This document shows, piece after piece, positions 8,472 to 16,648 of a stretch of DNA of 23,969 nt (positions are counted from its first letter, which is position 1; each line of letters starts with the position of its first letter). Location of the stretch: the NCBI RefSeq assembly GCF_004359215.1, contig NC_090622.1, positions 209,577 through 233,545 on the forward strand. Reading direction: 5' to 3'. The stretch is from Bremia lactucae (Eukaryota; Oomycota; Peronosporomycetes; Peronosporales; Peronosporaceae). The notes under the pieces were generated by a model that worked only from the letters and a program-made list of their open reading frames with translations, searched no databases and was not told where the DNA came from. A program made the translations under genes and the position numbers.

Positions 8472-9629
8472 GTTCCAAATGGCAAAAGGGCGATCTAAAG
8501 ACGATTCTAAAGGAGCAACGTTTGATTTTTCGGTGCAGTAAAAATGATTCATACAGTGAAAATATTATATATGACGTGTTTATTCGGTACAGACGGGGAG
8601 GAGTGTAACTATACCAAAAGGGGTGTGTGACTATGCTGGCTCCCTAAAATTATTGGCCATGTAGCTAATCTATCGCCAATGGCCAAAAGCTCACTTCCCG
8701 TCAGTCAATGCGACAAAATAAGAGATGCTGTACCAGATCGACAAAGCAAACTAGATGTGTATTTTATGATAAAGCGGGTCAGAATGACGTTGGTGATAAG
8801 AATAATGGCATCCAATCGCTATTTTATTTCGCAGGTCAAAGAGCTCCGGCTTTCTCTCGTGCATCTGCTCAATACTGCACGCAGACATTTTTTGTCGTAC
8901 TAAATCGTAATCATTAAGGACATGAGGAGTGTCTGAGAAAAATTACTTAAGTTTTCAGTATCTGCGATTGCGTGGCACTGCAAAGTCCATCTGTTGCATC
9001 GGTGGGTCTATACGCAAAGTCTTGAGCATAGGAAACGATGCCGACAATCAAAGGCTGTAGGCTATCCATGCTGCGAGCTATACCGTTTGCTCATTACGAT
9101 AGTCATGTAAATCGTGAAAGTAGGTAGTGGCGGTCGATTGAAAGAACGAGTCATTGAGTTAATGGCGTGCACGTGCCGCGGTTAAGCTTGCAATCTGTGA
9201 TTTGTCACATTAATCGTCATTTTGTTGCATTTAGGCTTTTAGATTCTATATTCTTTCATTCCTGCTTGCGTATAATAACCGCTCCTGTATTAGAATCGGA
9301 AGTTGACATATTTCTAGACCGGTGTGCACTAATGTGTGACCAAATACTCGATGTATTGTTTTGCAACAATGCTCGTATTTTTCTAATGCAATGCAAATGA
9401 AACAAAATTACTGCTTGCCAAATGTGTGCGCAAATAAATACGACGCTACTACATCTTAGCGACAAAAGAATGTTGTCGACAAAGACTAATGGCAATGATA
9501 CGAATGACGTTTAAGTTAATAATGAAATGGACATGGAATCATGACAGTTGTTGACATTAAATTGGGAGGGAATGGAGACCTTCCACATACAAAGATATAC
9601 ATAACTGGTATTCTCCTTTAATTGGAGGT

Positions 9630-10850
9630 TTAAAAACGACGGCGCCGGCCCGTGCACTTGCTGCTTGGAGCCGGGGCAGGAGTCACATCAGGTGTGTCGC
9701 TCGAAGGGTTCTCTGGAGGAGGGTTCGACGATGGAGGGTCCGAATTTCCGTATGAAGGGGGAGTGTTCGAACCTCCAGTTGACGGAGTGTCTAATTTCAT
9801 AGGGTCTGAGTCACCACCAACTTGAGGGGACTTGTTGGAGTCGGAGTCGCCATCTTCTTTGGATAAGTCTGACTCTTTCGGGTCCGAGTCGTCATCTTTC
9901 TTCGATAAGTCTTCCTTCATCGAGTCCGAGTCGCCGTCTTTTTTAGCAGCGTCATCCTTTGTAGAGTCCGAGTCTCCATCTTTCTTCGATAAATCTTCCT
10001 TTTTAGAGTCCGAGTCGCCATCTTTTTCCGATGAATCTTCCTTCTCATAATCCGATTCACCCTCTTTTTTGGACTTGTCTTTAATCTGAGAGTCCGAGTC
10101 CGTCTTTTTGGAGCTCGGATCACCAGTTGATGGAATGTCCGACTGCTCCGCAGTGTCACCGGCCGTCTGAGTCAGGTCGTCATCAGAGTACGTTTTTTGA
10201 AGTGGTTCCGATTCCGCACCAGATTTGGTATTCTTGGAAGTACCAGCACCGCCTCCACCTGCAGGACCCGTCAGAGGGATACAATTTTTGTAGGCTTGCC
10301 ACACCGTTTTGCCATCGAGCTTTTGCAACGCCAGCCAATAGAATCGAAGTAAACAACCACCTGCAGCACATGACGAGTAGTCGACGGGCTTGAAGACAGT
10401 GGTTGTCTGCTGTGTACCATCGCCGTACGCGCTTTGGCAGTCGTCATTTCTAAGAACCAACTTATCGTCAAGCCAAATTTCGCAACTACCAGCGTGAACG
10501 ATACCACGAGATAAAGTGGCCGCGCCGTTCGACGGGGGATCTACAGGCGTGCCTTTGGGGTCTGTATAACCACATTCTTCGCCAAATTCCGGGTTACCGT
10601 CAAAAAGAGAACGAAGATCCTTGAAATTGTTAGCAGGCGCTAACTCTTTGAACAATGCGAGAAGTCCATCATCGCCTTTGGCTTCATCCCAGGGCCCCTT
10701 CCAAAAAGGTGGTATCTGAACCACCCACTCGCTGGTCTCCTTGTTTTTCCATGTCGGTTTGGGGTCATTTATAAACCCGTGTGCTTTGACGTAGTTGGCG
10801 CCGGGGGCGACTACTGCAATCAGAGCGAATAAGGACGTTGAAAACACCAT
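9630..10850 (-). CDS. Secreted AA17-type lytic polysaccharide monooxygenase with acidic repeat tail
   Basis: An uninterrupted 406-residue protein. Residues 1-23 form a signal peptide (hydrophobic SLFALIAVVAPGA, ending VKA), and cleavage leaves His24 as the first mature residue in AHGFINDPKPTW, as copper LPMOs require. His119 in RGIVHAGSCEIW is the likely second histidine of the copper brace. Tyr187 in VWQAYKNC is a candidate axial ligand (inference). Six cysteines (93, 123, 138, 161, 166, 190) could make three disulfides. The AA17 family was characterised from Phytophthora infestans as copper enzymes that oxidatively cleave pectin (homogalacturonan) during plant infection. The tail of about 210 residues follows a Gly linker (198-203). 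It has 14-residue DGDSDS-type repeats (263-338), a Pro/Ser-rich part, and ends KCTGRRRRF with an odd seventh cysteine (Cys399). The upstream in-frame ATG at 10943 is rejected because it lies before the Inr element. No introns are needed. Confidence 0.9.
   Translation of the reverse strand: MVFSTSLFALIAVVAPGANYVKAHGFINDPKPTWKNKETSEWVVQIPPFWKGPWDEAKGDDGLLALFKELAPANNFKDLRSLFDGNPEFGEECGYTDPKGTPVDPPSNGAATLSRGIVHAGSCEIWLDDKLVLRNDDCQSAYGDGTQQTTTVFKPVDYSSCAAGGCLLRFYWLALQKLDGKTVWQAYKNCIPLTGPAGGGGAGTSKNTKSGAESEPLQKTYSDDDLTQTAGDTAEQSDIPSTGDPSSKKTDSDSQIKDKSKKEGESDYEKEDSSEKDGDSDSKKEDLSKKDGDSDSTKDDAAKKDGDSDSMKEDLSKKDDDSDPKESDLSKEDGDSDSNKSPQVGGDSDPMKLDTPSTGGSNTPPSYGNSDPPSSNPPPENPSSDTPDVTPAPAPSSKCTGRRRRF
9837..10064 (-). 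repeat. 42-bp tandem repeat in the AA17-like gene
   Basis: Five complete 14-residue units plus a partial sixth start at residues 263, 277, 291, 305, 319 and 333. Each begins with a D/E-G/D-D/E-SD core, followed by Lys/Glu/Asp and ending in SKK or a variant. The DNA period is exactly 42 bases. The later part of the sixth unit has decayed to NKSPQVG. The encoded segment is highly charged with alternating acidic and lysine runs, so it is probably disordered. Confidence 0.92.
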
Positions 10851-10871
10851 TTTTCGCTTAAGGAACGTGCT

Positions 10872-10887
10872 AAAAAATGAGGAATGA
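10872..10887 (-). promoter_or_regulatory. Oomycete Inr-type core promoter element
   Basis: The minus strand reads TCATTCCTCATTTTTT. This matches the oomycete initiator consensus YCAYTYY followed by the flanking promoter region (N-C-W-TTTTT) at every defined position up to the T-run. It begins 37 bases before the ATG at 10850, fitting the short 5' leaders of oomycete genes. It supports the 10850 start over the ATG at 10943. Confidence 0.8.
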
Positions 10888-11628
10888 TATGTTTGACAGT
10901 CGACAAATTGAGAGTGCAAATCAAATGCCAAATTATACAGCATAGGTTGGTCAGTCTTAAATCATAAAACAACCTGTTGTGCGGTCACGCTCGATTTTAC
11001 CTTGTAGTGGTTACAATGGCGATGAATCTACAAAAACTGAACATTCCACCGAAAAAGACACTTACAGCTTGTTGTTGCCATTTTTTTGTCGGTAATTTTT
11101 ACGTGGAATTAACTCCCCCGGCATGCGACAGCGTTTTCTTGATAGAAACGTGCGTCATGCCATTAATTTTAAAAACCGCATATTTAGCTGCAACGATGTA
11201 AAATAGACTCGGTTGGTGAGGTCTTCATTCTGGCGAGCGACGATAAACTGTCAAACTTAGTAAGCAAAACGGCTTTAATCCTTACATGTCATTAAATTGT
11301 GGTTTGTTGGTGTTAGCCCTTACCCGTCAGATGCGTAGTCACATCTTTACATCTTCCGAGAGCCAAATCATACGCGTAATGACGCAATAAGCCTGGCGAA
11401 CTTTTAATGCGCCCAATAGTCGGACTGCAGCTGCGCATGGTCTAAATGCAACTGTTAAAGTGTAATGAATTTTTTTTCTTTAAATGCAACTGTTAATCCA
11501 AATTTTGATTTATAGATTTTTACAATTGCTTTGTAATAAAGTATTACAATAATTATTAAAGCTACCACAAACCACACTAGTCTTTTGTTGCATGCTTTTA
11601 GTGAGACTGTCTATAGCGGGGCACCTTT
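10888..11628. other. Upstream region of the AA17-like gene
   Basis: No gene is recognised. A 16-base direct repeat (TAAATGCAACTGTTAA) occurs at 11443-11458 and 11481-11496 on either side of an AT-rich stretch. The open frame at 10977-11201 has no recognisable motif. Near 11613 a TATAGCGGGGCACCTTTT stretch resembles the start of the LTR at 14564 and may be a repeat scrap. Confidence 0.5.
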
Positions 11629-11765
11629 TGTAACGGGGTGTATCGTTACATGAAAGTAACACTTAGAGGTTGTAAATAAATATAAGGAATTGTTATATTC
11701 ACAACTTTTTGGAAAATATAACTACCTTTTTAAAGTACACGTCGCACTTAACATTATAATCACTT
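11629..11765 (+). repeat. LTR fragment, plus orientation
   Basis: From 11629 the sequence reads TGTAACGGGGTGTATCGTTA and continues in close match to the reverse complement of the right end of the LTR at 15596-16023 for at least 45 bases. This is the outer end of the same LTR family in opposite orientation. The match fades before the polymerase fragment that follows; the right boundary is approximate. Confidence 0.7.
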
Positions 11766-11772
11766 CCAAACA

Positions 11773-12271
11773 ATGCAAATTTCTATACTGCCCGGAGGTA
11801 ATACGAAGTTGTTGCCGCGTTTCATTGGGCCCTTTACGGTGTTTGAAGAGGTTGGAGACCTCAACCTTCCTACGTATATGAAGACGCACCCCGTGTTTTA
11901 CGTGAGTCGTCCAAAACGGTATGTAGACCCAAATGAGGTCACATATCCCCATCTGGCGAAGGAGACCGATGGTGACGCCGACTGTGAGTCGAGCGTCGTT
12001 CGGGTGAGGGGGATGGTGAAGGCGAAAAGCTATCAGACCGATTCCTCCCTCCACGAACAGGACTTGGAGAGCGAGGGACATCACGCGAGTAACGCGGATC
12101 CCTCAGCATTATCCGTTCGAAAAGGTCCAAGCGAGTCTTCAGGCGTTCATAACCCTGACGAGCCTTCGCTCGGACATCAACGAGATCCGAGGTCAGTCGT
12201 GAGACTTGACTCTCGAGATCCGCAATACGTCGTTCAGCAGCGTTTAACGCCTGAGACTGAACGGACGAAGG
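11773..12271 (+). pseudogene. Gypsy post-integrase (pol C-terminal) fragment, cut by assembly gap
   Basis: The plus strand reads NTKLLPRFIGPFTVFEEVGD, then YMKTHPVFYVSRPKRYVDP. This is the barrel-like domain that follows integrase in Ty3/gypsy pol. A few residues are missing between GDLN and LPTYMKTHP compared with relatives. RT, RNase H and integrase are absent, and an LTR fragment lies just upstream, so a large internal deletion has occurred. The frame stays open up to the run of Ns; beyond it nothing can be said. The ATG at 11773 is probably not a biological start. Confidence 0.75.
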
Positions 12272-12769
12272 NNNNNNNNNNNNNNNNNNNNNNNNNNNNN
12301 NNNNNNNNNNNNNNNNNNNNNNNNNNNNNNNNNNNNNNNNNNNNNNNNNNNNNNNNNNNNNNNNNNNNNNNNNNNNNNNNNNNNNNNNNNNNNNNNNNNN
12401 NNNNNNNNNNNNNNNNNNNNNNNNNNNNNNNNNNNNNNNNNNNNNNNNNNNNNNNNNNNNNNNNNNNNNNNNNNNNNNNNNNNNNNNNNNNNNNNNNNNN
12501 NNNNNNNNNNNNNNNNNNNNNNNNNNNNNNNNNNNNNNNNNNNNNNNNNNNNNNNNNNNNNNNNNNNNNNNNNNNNNNNNNNNNNNNNNNNNNNNNNNNN
12601 NNNNNNNNNNNNNNNNNNNNNNNNNNNNNNNNNNNNNNNNNNNNNNNNNNNNNNNNNNNNNNNNNNNNNNNNNNNNNNNNNNNNNNNNNNNNNNNNNNNN
12701 NNNNNNNNNNNNNNNNNNNNNNNNNNNNNNNNNNNNNNNNNNNNNNNNNNNNNNNNNNNNNNNNNNNNN
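12272..12769. other. Assembly gap (498 Ns)
   Basis: The bases are unknown. Open frames crossing the gap are artefacts. The gap lies inside a plus-strand gypsy remnant, where repeats hinder assembly. Confidence 1.
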
Positions 12770-12797
12770 TTACCCAACGAAGAAGCGGCTGCGCCTT

Positions 12798-13199
12798 TTA
12801 GGCAGCGCTCTGATTACCTGTCGCTGCGCTATCCAGCACAGACGACGATACAGCATTCGTTAATGTTGCTGTCTCCATGTTGTGAGCCATGAGAGAAGTT
12901 TGGATGGGCAATAATGCGCCATCATCCTTCCTCATGAGCTCGTTGTCCGCATCACTACTATGAGGTAACGGCAACGGTGTCGACTCATTGTAGTCGACAA
13001 TGAGCGACGAATCAGCATGCTCACTGTTAAAGTGGGATGGATCCTTTAGCCCTGTTAACGCGACAGCAGCAGTAGCTGTTGGCGTTTCGACTAAGGCATT
13101 CGACGCGGCCGGCGGATTCACGCGGCGCGTGTGTTTAGTGCGAGGTTGAGTGGGCGTCTTCCCAGACGACCCACCAATATTGCTCCTTTCAGGTTGCAT
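12798..13199 (-). CDS. Hypothetical antisense ORF in the 3' part of a gypsy element
   Basis: A 133-residue open frame, antisense to the plus-strand element, starts (ATG at 13199) about 130 bases inside its 3' LTR. The protein is rich in Ala, Thr and Ser, with acidic patches (YNESTPLPLPHSSDADNELM) and a basic N-terminal stretch (KTPTQPRTKHTRRVN). I recognise no domain. The plus-strand ORF at 16168-16407 occupies the same relative place in copy B and has a similar Ala/Ser/Asp-rich character (for example VSSSVLDSAA versus VVSSTRTTLD). That suggests an accessory antisense gene of these elements, but chance openness is possible. Confidence 0.35.
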   Translation of the reverse strand: MQPERSNIGGSSGKTPTQPRTKHTRRVNPPAASNALVETPTATAAVALTGLKDPSHFNSEHADSSLIVDYNESTPLPLPHSSDADNELMRKDDGALLPIQTSLMAHNMETATLTNAVSSSVLDSAATGNQSAA

Positions 13200-13317
13200 C
13201 TTTGGCGTCGTGTATGGAAACTCAGGCCGCTAGAGTGATAGAGTGAACTAGCGGCGCGTAAAGCTGCTCGCAGTATCTCTCTCCTCCTTGACGAATTTAT
13301 GATGTAAATTTGTTCTT

Positions 13318-13331
13318 AAAGAGGGGGATGG
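13318..13331 (+). other. Polypurine tract
   Basis: AAAGAGGGGGATGG directly precedes TGTAACGGGC, the expected position for the plus-strand priming tract next to a 3' LTR. It fixes the element orientation as plus. Confidence 0.75.
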
Positions 13332-13630
13332 TGTAACGGGCTAAAGTTGCCCTAATGCTACACAGTCCTTGCTAAGTACACTTCGTGTACTTAAGACGAT
13401 GGTTTATTACTTAATTAGTGTAATTAGATCCAGCACTCGGGTGTGGCTCACATTTGTGATCAATTTTTGTGTATGTGATGCACATAGGTGCTTTCACATT
13501 AATAGGGATGACGGCTAGCGTATCCGTTACGCAAGGTATCTAGAAAGATATGCTCGCAATGCATATTAAGTGTTATCGATAGAGATGACATTCGAATCGT
13601 AAACATAGGACCTCTAAGCTGTAATAACGA
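13332..13630 (+). repeat. 3' LTR, plus-strand element (right end uncertain)
   Basis: It begins TGTAACGGGC right after the polypurine tract. The interior differs from the 2893 and 15596 LTRs, so this is another gypsy family. I could not locate a clear CA terminus; the end given is where repeat-like AT-rich sequence gives way to the next fragment. Confidence 0.6.
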
Positions 13631-13633
13631 GAT

Positions 13634-13963
13634 TTGATTGGCTGGAGCTTATACCCCTGGATTCGAATACATGACAGAACGAACGCGATAAGAAAGCTTG
13701 CACTTCATACCACTCAAATTAATCGTATCATACCCTTTCCAATTTCATACACGAATGTACGCAGCCGAGGACGCCCTTCAGGATCAACACAGCGCAATTC
13801 GTCGCAATTCGAGGTAAACGGGGCTTCCCTTCGACCACAAAGACGTTGTGAAAATTTAGGTCAACCGAGACATTACAGTAAAGGGTGCACTAAACCTGCT
13901 TCTGCTAATGTCAATGCCGACCCTGCTCCCACAGCCCACGGTCGTTCTAGCTTCCATGGCTGA
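13634..13963 (+). pseudogene. Degenerate zinc-knuckle ORF of a mobile element
   Basis: A 109-codon open frame includes RSRGRPSGSTQRNSSQFE, then CENLGQPRHYSKGCTKP. The latter is a CX2CX4HX4C knuckle with its second Cys replaced by Leu and a Gly replaced by Arg. A GRPxGS-type basic stretch plus a knuckle is seen at the C-terminal end of some transposases, including Mutator-like ones, but the catalytic part is absent. I treat it as a decayed transposon tail; the family is uncertain. Confidence 0.45.
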
Positions 13964-14563
13964 TTTTAGATTCTCTACAGCAGGTCAGCCTTGATATCTA
14001 TGTACTGCAGATGATTGGGAATACTTTTGTTTTTCTCCTGCTACTGTTTCTATTACTAATCCAAGTCGATAGTATTGTGTAACTGCTCCAAAACGACGAA
14101 CTCTATAAATGCTTCAAGAGGATGTTTCCTCTGTTGTGATCGTCATTAATTTTTAGCTACGTTAAGTTTATAAGCTTTTGCCAGCTTCCATATGCAAGAC
14201 TTAACTATTTTGTCGTATATTTGTACAGCCAGTCAAAATTCGCTCATAAACATGCAGCCAATCATAGCTCGCGACTCAAGCTTAGGCCTCAGTTTCTTGG
14301 TAAAATCCCGTCAGTTTGTTATAACTTTTCGTAATTGGCTAATTTACAAGGATCTTAAATACGACTGAGAATGATTAAGGATGTGCTTTTTTTAAAGCGC
14401 CTCGTAAATTAAGCACAGAAGAAACTTCTGCGCGAATATTCAAATGCGCCTGTTTCTCAAGTATGTCCGATACATTGGCTACCTTGTTCCGCCACTGCTG
14501 GTTTAGTGCTAAGCGCTGTGGGTCAGTTTACTAATAACCTGCTTGGAAACCGTATATTCATGC
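13964..14563. other. No gene recognised
   Basis: AT-rich sequence without long frames or conserved motifs. It separates two repeat fragments. Confidence 0.5.
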
Positions 14564-14860
14564 TGTAACGGAGCACCTTTCACTAGTACGGATAAGTACT
14601 AGTTAACTTTACACTGTTTACAGTGAAGGTGAAGTGCCTCAAAACTTCACGTACACAGGGGTGCCGATGAAAGTTTTTTTAAGTAGTTAAGGGGCTTAGC
14701 TACCAAAGATAATTGAAACGATTAAAATGAGGGAAAAGGAAAACTGTAGTAATATATTTAATTCTTTTCGTGACTATCTTCTATCTACTACTGAACTTAT
14801 TATATTAATAATTAAATAAGTATAGCACCTCCTTGCGCACCACACAATCGTGTCTTGAAA
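14564..14860. repeat. Old LTR-like sequence
   Basis: It starts TGTAACGGAGCACCTTT and resembles the LTR at 15596 in several short blocks in the same order (GAAGTGCCTCA...CTTCACGTACAC, then TTCTATCTACTACTGA). It holds an 8-bp hairpin at 14582-14603. The right end is uncertain. It is probably a divergent relative of the chromovirus LTR family. Confidence 0.5.
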
Positions 14861-15067
14861 CGATTGGCGGGGTTGTTTAAGACTTAATTCAACCAATCAA
14901 TAGAGCTTATGTCTTATTGCATCAATAATACCAAATTGGTCATATTGTAAGTGCTAACCTTTAGAAGCTAAGACTTCAAGGCTTCACAAAAGCTTCATCT
15001 GAACGTCTTCTACGTAGCGTATCCAAGCTTCGCGTCCAATGTCTTTGACCTTGCGACTAAACGCATT

Positions 15068-15537
15068 TCAGGCTTGCATCAAAGAGCTTTTATCTTGCTT
15101 GTTGTTGCCACTATACCATCGATGCTTAAGAAAAGCATCGAGATAAAAATCTTCTTCAGCGCGAAAGTTCTTCGCGCTGGGATCAAGGCCATACAGCTCA
15201 GTCGCAATAAATGAGGGATATTTATTGTAAGGAAAAGTCTTTCCAGCCAAGCTACTAACTAGCCGTATGGTCAAAAGCCACGGCTTCTTCCCAGGAGCAA
15301 GACGCCAATTTACATTGTCTGCACTCTCCTGAGTGGAACTCACTTAAGCAGAGGTGCCACAATAACTTTAATACGATAGTCTACACCATCGTCATTACCA
15401 CGCACATGAATCAGTGCGGGTGGCGGCACGGGAGACGGTGCTAGAGATGGGGATTCGTCCTCATCGTCGGAACCGAACATGCTAGAGCGAATGCTACTAG
15501 CACGTCTACTCGATTGAGCTTCCTCATTTGAAGACAC
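15068..15537 (-). pseudogene. Unrecognised repeat-type ORF, frameshifted
   Basis: Two adjoining minus-strand frames look like one gene broken by a frameshift at 15340-15343. The first (65 codons from the ATG at 15537) is Ser-rich and acidic (SSMFGSDDEDESPSLAPSP) and ends at a TGA. The second (91 codons, no ATG of its own) reads KKPWLLTIRLVSSLAGKTFP and YNKYPSFIATELYGLDPSAK. It has no domain I recognise. Its place 58 bases from an LTR and its hairpin-rich DNA suggest a mobile-element origin. The piece ends at TAA-side sequence near 15068 without any further motif. Confidence 0.4.
15119..15227. repeat. Cluster of three hairpins
   Basis: Within 110 bases: 9-bp arms at 15119-15127 and 15133-15141 (5-base loop), 9-bp arms CAGCGCGAA/TTCGCGCTG at 15157-15165 and 15171-15179 (5-base loop), and 8-bp arms at 15205-15212 and 15220-15227 (7-base loop). 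All are perfect. They lie inside the frameshifted ORF. Confidence 0.85.
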
Positions 15538-15595
15538 GTCACTTTCAATGTTGATTGTGCAGGTAAGCTAGTTCTGAAGCAGCACTAGCGAAAGT

Positions 15596-16023
15596 TGTAA
15601 CGGGGCACTGCCGAGTTGACCTGCTTCAGTATAAGTTCACTTTGCATTCCTTCAGTGTGAGTGGTGCCACACGTCACTTTACGTACACTAGTACGTACAG
15701 AGGAAGGCTTTTGTGAGAATGCTTGCTTTGAAGAGGGTTAAAAGTAACTGTATCTGATTTAATTAAGTTCTTCTGTTTCTATCTATTTGTAACTAACTAA
15801 TTATATACTGATACAAAACATGTAATCGAGTCGTATCTGTCGCTCTCTTTGCGCGCGTCCAGTGCTGACTGGACCGCGGAACAAGTAAGCATAAGGCCTT
15901 AATCTACCAATGTATATTGTCACTATGTCAAGTAATATTCTCTCAATAGTATCCACTTTTTCGATTATATATTATATAAAAATATTTGAGTGTTAATTTC
16001 ATGTAACGATACACCCCGATACA
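15596..16023 (-). repeat. 3' LTR of copy B (428 bp)
   Basis: It starts TGTAACGGGG and ends CCCCGATACA. It aligns along its length with the LTRs at 2893 and 22123 but with many substitutions. The polypurine tract of copy B lies on its right. Confidence 0.85.
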
Positions 16024-16036
16024 TCATCTTTCCCTT
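16024..16036 (-). other. Polypurine tract, copy B
   Basis: The minus strand reads AAGGGAAAGATGA directly before the LTR end TGTATCGGGG. It resembles the tract at 13318-13331. A similar tract (AAGCGAAAAGTGA) lies right of the LTRs at 3331 and 22546. Confidence 0.65.
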
Positions 16037-16167
16037 AAACGAGAATCACTCTGACTGTCATTGATTAGAGTTGTCACTATAAGACTACTTCATCGAAAAC
16101 TATGTTGATTGGTCAGAACCATCTTTTTCAATTTTATAGCATGATTAACGACTCCATGTGGTGTGTG

Positions 16168-16407
16168 ATGAGTGCGAAACCTTCGGCTGCGGTACATGCA
16201 GCCGCGGATGACGCGCTGTTATCTCTTGCGGCAGACGTTCCGTCTGCCGTAGTATCTTCCACTCGCACAACACTTGATGTTGCGAGTGCACGTGGTGATT
16301 CACCACGTGAATACGACCCCTCTTTGGAGGTTGACTACGAATGCGAGTCGGTCAAGATGGCCGACTCGGGGAGAGTGAACAGTCGCCTGAACGTCGTCAG
16401 GCGTTGA
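16168..16407 (+). CDS. Hypothetical antisense ORF, N-terminal piece
   Basis: This plus-strand frame runs antisense to copy B, between its chromodomain and 3' LTR. The frame opens at 16102. I favour the ATG at 16168 (MSAKPSAAVHAAADDALLSL), 145 bases from the LTR, because the protein becomes compositionally biased there: Ala/Ser/Val/Asp-rich, with VPSAVVSSTRTTLDVASARG. It stops at 16407 after SRLNVVRR. I recognise no domain. The place and composition parallel the antisense ORF at 12798-13199. The DNA is extremely hairpin-rich (see 16229-16403), which by itself tends to open both strands, so coding status is uncertain. Confidence 0.35.
   Translation: MSAKPSAAVHAAADDALLSLAADVPSAVVSSTRTTLDVASARGDSPREYDPSLEVDYECESVKMADSGRVNSRLNVVRR
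16229..16403. repeat. Array of five perfect hairpins in 175 bp
   Basis: CGGCAGACG/CGTCTGCCG at 16229-16249 (3-base loop), an 8-bp pair at 16260-16288 (13-base loop), CACGTGGTG/CACCACGTG at 16289-16309 (3-base loop), CGAGTCGG/CCGACTCG at 16344-16368 (9-base loop) and CGCCTGA/TCAGGCG at 16384-16403 (6-base loop). The first four arm pairs are 8-9 bp and the last is 7 bp. Confidence 0.9.
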
Positions 16408-16648
16408 CTTAAAGCCTTAACGCGATTTGCATTAAGTTTGAAACGCGAACTCTAACCAGTGCAAGATTTTAACTGCAACGGTTGTCTAGTGAGGCAGGAC
16501 TTTCATGTACCACCTGGGGTGAACTCTGTCCGTGTTGTGTCGACATCACGAATCAAGTGATAAGGGATGTTTATTTCCTTTCTTCGCCTCGAGGAAGATC
16601 TCGCATTCTCTATAGAGATGCGCGATGCGATTGACGTTTTGCCATCGA

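Larger units (their letters stand above)
7138..9629. other. Intergenic region, no gene recognised
   Basis: About 2.5 kb of AT-rich DNA downstream of the AA17-like gene. The open frames here (for example 7344-7556 minus, 8679-8903 plus and 9256-9495 minus) lack family motifs, start support or repeats elsewhere, and I do not call them. Small structures: a 21-bp tandem at 7875-7916, a degenerate 19-base direct repeat (GGTATTGCCA start) at 7686 and 7846, and inverted repeats at 8427-8471 and 8653-8686. Confidence 0.6.

Noticed and set aside
8679..8917. Two overlapping plus ORFs
   Set aside because: No conserved motif, no promoter element, and the frames overlap each other; likely chance.
9167..9495. 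Opposing ORFs of 77 and 79 codons
   Set aside because: AT-rich sequence with hydrophobic, low-complexity translations and no family resemblance.
9832..10159. Open frames overlapping the LPMO repeat (plus 9832-10050, minus 9917-10159)
   Set aside because: A 42-bp repeat is a multiple of three, so several frames stay open together. The products are simple Ser/Glu- or Arg/Thr-rich shadows.
9630..10850. AA9, AA10, AA11 or AA15 LPMO, or an RxLR-type effector
   Set aside because: The HGFINDPKPTW start and cysteine layout fit AA17 better, and no RxLR motif follows the signal peptide.
10851..10943. N-terminal extension of the LPMO to the ATG at 10943
   Set aside because: It would bury the signal peptide 31 residues inside the protein, and the Inr-like element lies downstream of that ATG.
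12244..12777. A 177-codon minus ORF
   Set aside because: It is almost entirely Ns.
11773..12801. A 342-codon ORF
   Set aside because: Half of it is the N gap; only the part to 12271 is real sequence.
15323..15345. Mini-intron (GTGAGT to CAG) joining the two frames of the 15068-15537 ORF
   Set aside because: It would be only about 15 bases, too short for an intron; a frameshift is simpler.
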